Shown here in pieces: positions 1-6,400 of a stretch of 8,593 bases of DNA (positions are counted from its first letter, which is position 1; each line of letters opens with the position of its first letter). Location: positions 1 through 8,593 of the forward strand of contig JAHFIK010000053.1 of NCBI GenBank assembly GCA_023246415.1, given 5' to 3'. A program made the translations under genes and the position numbers. This stretch comes from Candidatus Uhrbacteria bacterium. Its GTDB lineage: Bacteria; Patescibacteriota; Patescibacteriia; 2-12-FULL-60-25. The notes under the pieces are model-generated. The model was given only the letters and a program-made list of their open reading frames with translations. It was not told the origin of the DNA and searched no databases.

Positions 1-55
1 CCCAGATCCCGACAGCAATCGCGACAAGGATAATGAAGATCGTCCGAATATTCAT
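1..55 (-). CDS. mreD: Probable MreD N-terminus (partial, runs off the window)
   Basis: Only the first 18 codons are present, reading MNIRTIFIILVAIAVGIW, a hydrophobic stretch that would be a first transmembrane helix. The ATG at 55 is preceded by a good Shine-Dalgarno (GGGAGGA at 63-69, 7-nt spacing), so the start is well supported. Its place directly after mreC on the same strand matches the usual mreB-mreC-mreD order. MreD is a small multi-pass membrane protein that works with MreC and MreB in the elongasome. The identity rests on gene order and hydrophobicity, since 18 residues cannot show family motifs. Another membrane protein or a penicillin-binding protein is possible. Confidence 0.6.
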   Translation of the reverse strand, partial: MNIRTIFIILVAIAVGIW

Positions 56-62
56 AGCGTTT

Positions 63-69
63 TCCTCCC
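63..69 (-). promoter_or_regulatory. Shine-Dalgarno of the probable mreD
   Basis: On the minus strand GGGAGGA lies 7 nt before the ATG at 55. It begins just past the base of the 72-130 hairpin, so it stays single-stranded when that hairpin forms. mreC, by contrast, has no such site. Confidence 0.7.
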
Positions 70-71
70 GC

Positions 72-130
72 ATTCCAAATTCCAAATTCCAAATTCTGCG
101 AGTAGGAATTTGGAATTTGGAATTTGGAAT
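72..130. repeat. Perfect 25-bp inverted repeat built of ATTCCAA heptamers
   Basis: The left arm (72-96) is ATTCCAA three times plus ATTC. The right arm (106-130) is its exact reverse complement. The 9-nt loop is TGCGAGTAG (97-105). It fills most of the gap between mreC and mreD and would form a 25-bp A/U-rich hairpin in operon mRNA. No U-tract follows it on the minus strand, so it is not a classical terminator. RNA processing, differential mRNA stability or simple repeat spread are all possible. Confidence 0.95.
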
Positions 131-154
131 ATCGCACTATTCATCTGACGCATA

Positions 155-946
155 TTAAGAGCCGGGAATCACAATCGAAACTAGCTCCAGCCGGTTGAGC
201 GGGGCCAGCGGTTCAATCGAGGCATTTTTGAATGGATCCGTCGGTCGGCTCTCCACATCATTCACCAATCCAATCGGGAGATTGCCAGGAACCTTCTCTT
301 CCGTGCCTGCGGTCACAATGACATTATCGCGCTTCAAATCGAGTTCCTGCGGAATCAACGTAAATCGTGCGGCGCCATTCCCACGACCCTCAACCACCCC
401 GGTGACGCGCTGCATTCCGGTCACGGTCGCCGCCGTGCGGCTGCTCAAGTCAGACACGAGCATGGCGACCGAGGTGCGATCACCAACGCTCACCAATTTT
501 CCAACGTAGATCCCATCATCGGTGATGACTGCATCCCCGACCTCCGCTCCATCTCGACTCCCGCGATCAAGCGTGACCGCTGCCGTCGTTTCCGTAATCG
601 CACGCGCGATGATGCGTGCCCCTTGCGTCTGATAGCCGCGCGAGGAAAATTTTGCTTGCGCAAGGAGTGATTTGTTTTCTTCTTCCAAAGCGCGCAATCG
701 CACGTAGTCGACAACCGTCGACCGCAATCGTGCGTCGAGTTCATCCGCTCGTTCATTCGCCGTTTTTGCGTCTGGATTAATATGAAAGAATCGACCGGTC
801 GCTTCACCAGCATTTGAGGCTATGCGCGCAAATGGAAGCAGTGCCGCACGAAACACTTCCCGTGCCGGTCGCACAAAACCCGCGAGTCCTAAGAGGACAA
901 CGCCGGTCACGGTTGCGGAAATGTAGATGACTGAACGACGTTGCAT
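155..946 (-). CDS. mreC: Cell shape-determining protein MreC
   Basis: This 263-residue protein has MreC architecture. A short basic N-terminus (MQRR) is followed by one transmembrane helix at about residues 7-24, then a helical, probably coiled-coil stretch at about 58-96 (ERADELDARL, LRALEEENKSLL). The beta-rich MreC periplasmic domain runs from about 107 to the end, with family-like stretches such as DRGSRDGAEVGDAVI, GIYVGKLVSVG and LPIGLV. Length is close to the family norm of about 270-300. MreC is a bitopic scaffold of the elongasome that links cytoplasmic MreB to MreD and to PBP2/RodA. It lies downstream of mreB and upstream of a probable mreD. The ATG at 946 is the only reasonable start before the membrane helix, but it has no Shine-Dalgarno: the preceding bases are pyrimidine-rich (TTCCTCCCGA) and belong partly to the 953-1030 hairpin. 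Confidence 0.93.
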   Translation of the reverse strand: MQRRSVIYISATVTGVVLLGLAGFVRPAREVFRAALLPFARIASNAGEATGRFFHINPDAKTANERADELDARLRSTVVDYVRLRALEEENKSLLAQAKFSSRGYQTQGARIIARAITETTAAVTLDRGSRDGAEVGDAVITDDGIYVGKLVSVGDRTSVAMLVSDLSSRTAATVTGMQRVTGVVEGRGNGAARFTLIPQELDLKRDNVIVTAGTEEKVPGNLPIGLVNDVESRPTDPFKNASIEPLAPLNRLELVSIVIPGS

Positions 947-952
947 TCGGGA

Positions 953-1030
953 GGAATTTGGAATTTAGAATTTGGAATTCGGGGATTCAGACTCAGAATT
1001 CTAAATTCCAAATTCTAAATTCCAAATTCC
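953..1030. repeat. Perfect 27-bp inverted repeat of TTTGGAA/TTTAGAA heptamers
   Basis: Arm 953-979 is the exact reverse complement of 1004-1030, with a 24-nt loop at 980-1003. Each arm is a run of 7-nt units, mostly TTTGGAA with one TTTAGAA. That variant sits at the mirrored position in both arms. The right side continues with one more related unit into the loop (TTTAGAA toward 996). The element occupies nearly the whole mreB-mreC gap and its 3' base ends only 6 nt before the mreC ATG. It belongs to the same family as the 72-130 repeat. Confidence 0.95.
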
Positions 1031-1040
1031 TTCCCCGCCT

Positions 1041-2087
1041 CTACCGCATCATCTCCTGAATCGGGAGCTCCACGTCGGCCAGCAGCTTCTTATCATCGAG
1101 CAGAACGCCCGTTCCCCGAACCACCGCCATCAACGGGTCATCGGTCACGCGCACCGGGAGCCCGGTGCCCTGAGAGATCGCCTGATCCATTCCGCGAAGC
1201 AGCGCAGACCCGCCGGTGAGAACGATGCCGCGGCGATAGATATCCGCGACGAGTTCTGGCGGCGTGATTTCAAGAATCGACTTCACATGCTCCACGACCG
1301 TTCGGACGGATCGGGAAATCGCTTCACGGATCTGCTCATCATTCACGATAATTTCCCGCGGCAATCCGGAGAGCAGGTCACGTCCGCGCATCGGGGCCTC
1401 GAGTCGTGCTGGCAACAGGGACGCACTGCCGATATCAATCTTAATCTCTTCTGCCACGCGTTCTCCGAGCAGGAGGTTAAACACCTCACGTGCGTACTGA
1501 ATGATGTTCCGGCTCAATTCATCGCCTGCAATGGTGATTGATTTGGCCGTGACCACGCCGTTCAAGGAGATGACGGCAATTTCCGTGGTTCCGCCGCCCA
1601 TGTCGATGATCATGTTTCCAACCGGATCGCTGATCGGGAGGCCGGCCCCAATGGCGGCCGCAATCGGCTCTTCAATAATATGGACGCGACGCGCCCCCGC
1701 GGACATCGCCGCATCGCCGACCGCTTTCCGCTCCACTTCCGTGACATCCAACGGAACGCCGATGACCACGCGTGGACGTGGAATGAATGCCGTTGTTTCA
1801 CGATGCAATTTTTCGAAAAAATACCGAAGCATTTTTTCCGTCACTTCAAAATCAGCAATGATGCCGCGCTGAAGCGGTCGACTGACGGTGACGTTCGGCG
1901 GCGTCTTTCCGAGCATCGCTTTCGCTTCATGCCCAACGGCAATGACCTGGCCGTTCCGACTATTGATCGCGACGACACTCGGCTCATTCACAACCACCCC
2001 CTGTCCTTTTGCATGGATGAGCGTGTTCGCGGTTCCGAGGTCGATCCCGAGATCCTTCGAGAGCGCTCCAAACATTGAGCCGAGCAT
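1041..2087 (-). CDS. mreB: Rod shape-determining actin homologue MreB
   Basis: The 348-residue product is a full-length MreB of normal family size. The actin-fold nucleotide motifs are visible in order: phosphate-1 DLGTANT (residues 16-22), the connecting segment HIIEEPIAAAIGAGL (136-150), phosphate-2 IDMGGGTTEIAV (161-172), IAGDEL (186-191) and the adenosine-binding GIVLTGGSALLRG (287-299). The N-terminal MLGSMFGALSKD could provide a membrane-contacting amphipathic segment, as known for MreB. MreB polymerises at the inner membrane and organises lateral wall synthesis with MreC, MreD, RodA and PBP2. It is the first gene of the mreBCD cluster. The start at 2087 is used here; an in-frame ATG at 2075 (MFGALSKD) is the alternative. 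The upstream GGCGGA is only a weak Shine-Dalgarno. Confidence 0.98.
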   Translation of the reverse strand: MLGSMFGALSKDLGIDLGTANTLIHAKGQGVVVNEPSVVAINSRNGQVIAVGHEAKAMLGKTPPNVTVSRPLQRGIIADFEVTEKMLRYFFEKLHRETTAFIPRPRVVIGVPLDVTEVERKAVGDAAMSAGARRVHIIEEPIAAAIGAGLPISDPVGNMIIDMGGGTTEIAVISLNGVVTAKSITIAGDELSRNIIQYAREVFNLLLGERVAEEIKIDIGSASLLPARLEAPMRGRDLLSGLPREIIVNDEQIREAISRSVRTVVEHVKSILEITPPELVADIYRRGIVLTGGSALLRGMDQAISQGTGLPVRVTDDPLMAVVRGTGVLLDDKKLLADVELPIQEMMR

Positions 2088-2131
2088 AGATATCCGCCAG
2101 TGATCGTACGCTCGCGCAGAGCAGAGAGCAA

Positions 2132-2147
2132 GGGGCCCATGAGCCCC
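2132..2147 (-). promoter_or_regulatory. Small GC hairpin in the mreB leader
   Basis: GGGGC (2132-2136) pairs with GCCCC (2143-2147) across a 6-nt loop, about 45 nt upstream of the mreB start. The minus-strand tail is TTGCTCTCT, with no real U-tract, so a terminator for the upstream gene is unlikely. Its role, if any, is unknown. Confidence 0.3.
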
Positions 2148-2163
2148 CTCAACGGGTACAAAA

Positions 2164-2192
2164 AGTATCCTTTGATTCTTCCAATGGTTCAG
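2164..2192 (-). promoter_or_regulatory. Candidate sigma70-type promoter for mreB (weak)
   Basis: On the minus strand CTGAAC (2187-2192, 3/6 match to TTGACA) is followed after exactly 17 nt by GATACT (2164-2169, 4/6 match to TATAAT). Transcription would start near 2157 and give a leader of about 70 nt. The spacing is ideal but the hexamers are poor, so this is a best candidate only. The 2088-2271 gap holds no gene. Confidence 0.25.
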
Positions 2193-2271
2193 GCGATGTC
2201 TCGTTCAATGAATCGTCTGGATCACAAAATTTTTGGTGAGTTGTCCACAGCAAAGAGAGTCGACACGCTGC

Positions 2272-2661
2272 TTACGAACGAAATTGGAGGAAAAAATATT
2301 CGATAATAGATGCGCCGGCAATCATCCCCACCAACCAAATCCAGGAAAAATGATTCGACGCCGCGAGGATCAGTGAGCCCACCGCGATGAATGAAAAAAG
2401 CACGGCATGACGAAACGCTTTTTTAACCTCACGACTCACCACTTCTCGTCGCAACGCGTAAATGCGAATCAGCGTCATGAGAATCGTCAGCAATCCAATC
2501 ATCGTTGCCGCAAGCGTCACGTAAAACATGGAGAATCCGAAAATCCCCGCTTCCTCCGGACTCACATCAACCAAAATAATCGCCCACGCCGTTGCTGCGA
2601 GCGCGGTTCCGAGCCCAATGAGTGAGAGATATCCGCGAAGCCCCATATTCATGATCGTCAT
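2272..2661 (-). CDS. Small four-helix integral membrane protein, function unknown
   Basis: This 129-residue protein has four clear hydrophobic segments, at about 10-32, 39-68, 84-101 and 106-126. A basic, charged cytoplasmic-type loop separates helices 2 and 3 (ALRREVVSREVKKAFRHA). The LRGYLSLIGLGT start, the loop and the aromatic C-terminal end (WIWLVGMIAGASIIEYFF) resemble an uncharacterised membrane-protein family I recall as frequent in Parcubacteria; that is recollection, not a search. The start is uncertain: ATGs at 2661, 2652 and 2646 are all in frame, none has a convincing Shine-Dalgarno, and homologues as I remember them begin near MGLRGYL (2646). It lies on the mre strand, 184 bp upstream of mreB. 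Shared transcription with mreB is possible but not shown. No catalytic motif is visible. Confidence 0.8.
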   Translation of the reverse strand: MTIMNMGLRGYLSLIGLGTALAATAWAIILVDVSPEEAGIFGFSMFYVTLAATMIGLLTILMTLIRIYALRREVVSREVKKAFRHAVLFSFIAVGSLILAASNHFSWIWLVGMIAGASIIEYFFLQFRS

Positions 2662-2688
2662 TGTATCAATGAACGGTCAGGGAGTCAC

Positions 2689-2791
2689 GAGTTAAGAGTT
2701 AAGAGTTAAGAGTTAAGAGTTAAGAGTTAAGAGTTAAGAGTTAAGAGTTAAGAGTTAAGAGTTAAGAGTTAAGAGTTAAGAGTTAAGAGTT
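2689..2791. repeat. Tandem heptamer array, GAGTTAA x 14.7
   Basis: Fourteen perfect copies of GAGTTAA plus a final GAGTT, 103 nt with no substitution visible. Perfect identity points to recent expansion, as expected of a slippage-prone microsatellite. It lies about 28 nt upstream of the membrane-protein start, so transcripts of that gene would carry it as a CUCUUAA-rich leader if they start upstream. Confidence 0.98.
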
Positions 2792-2795
2792 GTTG

Positions 2796-2824
2796 ATTAT
2801 CAGGAAATGTCCTTTAGCACGCAA
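2796..2824 (-). promoter_or_regulatory. Candidate promoter at the edge of the heptamer array
   Basis: On the minus strand TTGCGT (2819-2824, 3/6 match to the -35 consensus) is followed after 17 nt by GATAAT (2796-2801, 5/6 match to the -10). The predicted start near 2789 falls in the first copies of the GAGTTAA array. The transcript leading to the membrane protein would then begin with the array. The -35 is poor. Confidence 0.35.
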
Positions 2825-2850
2825 GCAAACTCAGCAAGGACAACACCCTC

Positions 2851-3024
2851 TTTGTCATCCTGCGCAGCGGGATCCCTTTCCAGAGTATGAAATCAATGTT
2901 CTTCTTTCTTTGCCTGGCACATGAGTCTATTTGATCTTTCTGAGACCTCTCAGGAAAATAAAAACGTAACCATTTTGTAATATCTCATTCCCTAGAAAGG
3001 GATCCCGCTGCGCAGGATGACAAA
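2851..3024. repeat. 30-bp perfect inverted repeat flanking 114 bp (possible MITE-like element)
   Basis: Arm 2851-2880 is the exact reverse complement of arm 2995-3024. Each arm contains two nested palindromes, CTGCGCAG (2860-2867, 3008-3015) and GGGATCCC (2869-2876, 2999-3006). The 114-bp centre is A/T-rich and has no convincing ORF, but holds a small hairpin CTGAG-acct-CTCAG (2940-2953). The outward sequence TTTGTCATCCTGCGCAGC resembles the TCATCCTG...GGATC intergenic palindromes I recall from many bacterial genomes. No target-site duplication is visible beside the arms. A large bidirectional hairpin or a non-autonomous mobile element are the main readings. Together with the heptamer array it accounts for most of the gene-free 2662-3087. 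Confidence 0.85.
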
Positions 3025-3087
3025 TCGGTTGTTCTCGTCACGAACCGAATGGGTCTATCACGTTGGACAACGCATGCCGACATCAGC

Positions 3088-3390
3088 TCAAAACCCGATT
3101 CTTCGCACTTTTAATTTATTTACTTTTTTAAACCCGATGATGCGGTTCACTTCATTCATCCATCGAACGGATGAGGTAGCAATCGTATGCGCGGCAGAGG
3201 GTGACCGTACGTCCACGGTGAGCACCCCCTTATCATACGATGTCGGCTCCACGTACGCCGCACACTCCTCACCCCAAATCCGCACAAGCGTTTCTTTCGC
3301 AGCTTCAATAATTCGGATCGCAGAAATCTGCGATTCAATCCCGGCGTATTGAATCGAACTGGGGAGGATGCGGCGGATGGGCTGGAACAT
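3088..3390 (-). CDS. DciA-like (DUF721) protein
   Basis: From the ATG at 3390 the product is 100 residues, MFQPIRRILPSSIQYAGIES through to KLKVRRIGF. The pattern fits DUF721: an N-terminal helix, a segment ending in an aromatic (VRIWGEECAAYVEP), a short beta stretch GVLTVDVRSPSAAHTI, then a helix with conserved-type Asn (MNEVNRIIGFKKVNKLKV). DciA proteins of this family bind DNA and help load the replicative helicase DnaB in many bacteria; in short CPR versions this role is inferred. The frame is open upstream to a GTG at 3450 (120 aa), which would add a YATTPYATTP tract encoded by a 15-nt duplication. I prefer 3390 because MF-x-x-(I/L)-x-x-(I/L)LP is a typical DUF721 beginning. Neither start has a good Shine-Dalgarno. 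It lies just downstream of uvrD on the same strand (stop at 3465), so the two are probably cotranscribed. Confidence 0.75.
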   Translation of the reverse strand: MFQPIRRILPSSIQYAGIESQISAIRIIEAAKETLVRIWGEECAAYVEPTSYDKGVLTVDVRSPSAAHTIATSSVRWMNEVNRIIGFKKVNKLKVRRIGF

Positions 3391-3402
3391 GTTTGGGGGC
3401 AG

Positions 3403-3434
3403 GGGCGTGGTTGCGTAGGGCGTGGTTGCGTAGG
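3403..3434. repeat. Tandem 15-nt duplication between uvrD and the DciA-like gene
   Basis: GGGCGTGGTTGCGTA occurs twice back to back (3403-3417 and 3418-3432) and is followed by GG. Because 15 is divisible by 3, the frame from the alternative GTG start at 3450 reads YATTP-YATTP. It lies immediately upstream of the preferred ATG at 3390. Confidence 0.95.
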
Positions 3435-3464
3435 ATCTCTTGAGACCCACTTCCCAATCATCAT

Positions 3465-6400
3465 CTAGCGAAGCTTTCTAAATTCGCACATATTTCTAAA
3501 ATCACAGAATCGGCAGACGAACGGTGACGCGTTCGGCGGATAGTCGGACACGAGAATCTCGTCCATCCGTTCTTGAAGCGTCTCTGCGAACTTCACTTTC
3601 TCGTCCCCTTCCAACAGATCAACCGGCGTCTCAACCATCCCGCGGACATAGACCAGTGCGAGCTTTCCAACACGCTCCCCGCGCGCCTCCATAGCGAGCT
3701 GATAAATGCGAAGTTGTTCCTTATCCTCGCTCTCCAATTTCTCCTTAGCCTGACCCGTTTTATAGTCATACAACGCGAGCGATCCATCTGGTAGGACGTC
3801 AATCCGGTCGATCGCTCCTTTAATCGAGTGCTTCCCAATACTCCAATCAAACGATTGTTCAAGCGCTTTCACCGGTGGAACGTTGGCTGAACAAGATTCC
3901 CAGAACTGATTGATCGCCTTAAGCCCCTCCCCATAAAACTCATCATGCGTGGCCCGATCCGGATACCATTCATCCTTCCAGCGCTCCTTAAACATCGCCA
4001 CAGCTTCTTCCTTTGTGACACGAAAACCATTCCCCACTTCAACGGCTCCATTCCCCACCTCAAACAGCGACCCCTGCTGACTCTTCCCGCGATCTAAGTG
4101 AAGCTTTAAGACGTCTTGCAATGTTAAGTGCATGCACTGCCCAAAGGTCTTCTGATGCGATCCCAAAATCGGAATACGATAGATGTGGGCAAATTTATAC
4201 TGCAGCGGGCAGGAACGAAATGCAGCCAACTGGGTGTAAGAGAATCGACGCTTGAGCGGATAGAGCCGTCGGACATCTTCAAGATCATCTGCACCCTGCG
4301 CACGCGTTGAAGCGATCTGCCCTTGAAACGTAATGCTCGTCTGCCGGATATCTTCAATCGGAATCCCGACCTCATCAATAAATGGCGACGGTTTTTTGGC
4401 CCGCGTTCCACCGTACTCCGACGCCCCCGTGATCGTCACCGTGTCTTTCGCCCGCGTGAGCGCCACATAGAACAGCCGACGTTCTTCTTCAAGATGCGCG
4501 TCTCCTTCAGTCAGCCGCTCTTTGACGAGGCCGTCGGGGAGCGGAATCGGATCCGGACGCTTTCGCGTAGGGAATCGCTGATCCACCATGGAGACGATGA
4601 AGACATGACGAAACTCCAACCCCTTGGATGCATGGACCGTCAGGATCTTCACGAGCTCCGGCCCTTCATTCGGATCCGCCTTCAAGCCCCCTTCGTCCCC
4701 ACTGTCGATTTCCAGATGCAGCTCTTCCAAAAACCCGCGAAGCGACGGTCCGACGGTATTCGCCTCATACCGCTTCACGCGATCGGCGAACGCATTCAGA
4801 ATCGAAATCTCTTCAATCTTTTCGCGTTCCGGAAGCGCAAGGAGTCGACGAAGCAACCCCGTTTCATCCAAGGCATACTGCAGGACGCGCATTGGCGGTG
4901 ATCGACGCGCTTCTTCCGCAAGCCGATTCACGAGAGTGATCACCGCTCGAATCTTCTTCTTCCCCTCCACACTGATTCCTGGTGCCGCATCCGCTTCTTG
5001 GCACGCTTCCCACAGCGGGAGTCCGCGAAGCTTATTCGCGATGAACGTCAGCTCTGCCGCATCGGCGGCCGCAAGATCAATGACGGGCATGTGCAAGACA
5101 CGCCAGACGGCCGCAGAGTCTGACGGATCCTGCGTAAGTGAGAGCAGGTTGATGAGATCAAGAATATGCGGCTTCACGTATAATCCTTTCAGCGCAAAGA
5201 ATCGAAACGGAATCCCGTCCCGTTCCAATGCCCGAACGAACGGCTCTGCCCCGTCATTCGAACGAACCAGAATCGCGATATCGTTCCACGTGAGCGTGTC
5301 GTCCGCGGCTTTGAGATCACTGATCATTTCAGAAACCGCCTGCGCCTCGGTGTCGACAGATGAATACCATTTCACCTGGACCGTCCCCGAAGCTCCGCGA
5401 TGCGCTTCCAACCGTTTTGTGAGTCCGGTCTCTGCGAGTTTCACCTCAAGACGATTCGGATTATTACGACTGATAAACCCATACGCCGCATCAAGGATCT
5501 CCTGATGCGAACGGTAATTCGATGTCAGTGCCACCGTCGTCGCATCTGGAAAATCATCCCGGAACTGGAGAATGTTCGCGAGCGACGCGCCACGGAATTT
5601 GTAGATTGCCTGGTCGTCATCGCCGACAACGGTCAGATCTCTTCGATCGCCTGCGAGCAGCTTGATCAGCTCATACTGCGCCCAGTTTGTATCCTGAAAC
5701 TCATCAACCAGGATGTATGGGAATCGTGCCCGATATTCTTCCAAAACCGCTGGACGTTCACGAAAGAGCCTCAACGTTTCCTGAATCAGATCACCGAAAT
5801 CAAGACACCCTTCATCTCGTAAAATTTTCCGATAGGTAAACGAAAGATCCGCCAATTCCTTCAGCCGCGCCCGTTCCACATCGACCAGATTCGAATCCCC
5901 GTCTAACACGGCATCCGTGGCAAACGCGAGGTATTCCTCTGGACTCACATTCTCATCCTTTGCGCGTCCGATATGACGCTGGAGCGCCGCCAAAAACTTC
6001 ACCGGATTCCCGAGCGGTCGATAGTGATTCAGCGGCAACTCCTCCAATCGTCGTTTGAGGAGAAGCCAGCCATCCGTCTCGCTCAAAATCTTAAAGTGGT
6101 TCGGGAGACCGATTTCCAGACCTTTTTCCTCAAGGACACGCTGACAAAATCCATGGAAGGTGGAAATCCAAAAATCATACGTCCCATTCGGCAACATCTG
6201 GAGAATCCGATCCTCCATTTCTCCAGCCGCTTTTTCCGTGAATGTGAGTGCAAGAATATTTTCCGGCTTCAACCGTTTCCGACCCCCGATGCCCGATGTC
6301 CGATGTCCGTCGATCTCACCCCGCGTCCCACTCCCCACCTCCCACTCCCCATTCTCTAACAGCCACACATACCGCTTTGTCAGCACCGTTGTCTTCCCTG

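Noticed and set aside
1501..2103. Several plus-strand open frames over mreB
   Set aside because: Shadow frames antisense to a complete MreB with intact actin-fold motifs.
2241..2249. DnaA box-like TTGTCCACA upstream of mreB
   Set aside because: One mismatch to TTATCCACA and alone; no cluster, no A/T-rich unwinding element and no dnaA or dnaN nearby, so no case for an origin.
2100..2306. Plus-strand 68-codon open frame between mreB and the membrane-protein gene
   Set aside because: Overlaps the likely mreB promoter region and the 3' end of the membrane-protein gene; no ribosome binding site and no recognisable protein features.
2689..2791. CRISPR array
   Set aside because: Units are 7 nt and contiguous with no spacers; no cas genes are nearby.
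3025..3048. Hairpin TCGGTT/AACCGA downstream of the DciA-like gene as a terminator
   Set aside because: Only 6 bp with a 12-nt loop and just TTT following on the minus strand; too weak to call.
2662..3087. Hidden small gene or tRNA in the 426-bp gap
   Set aside because: No cloverleaf and no ORF with start signals were seen; the gap is explained by the heptamer array and the inverted-repeat element.
4624..5505. Plus-strand open frame of 293 codons
   Set aside because: Lies wholly antisense to the helicase core of uvrD, which has all SF1 motifs. The translation is Ser/Arg-rich without domain character, as expected of a shadow frame.
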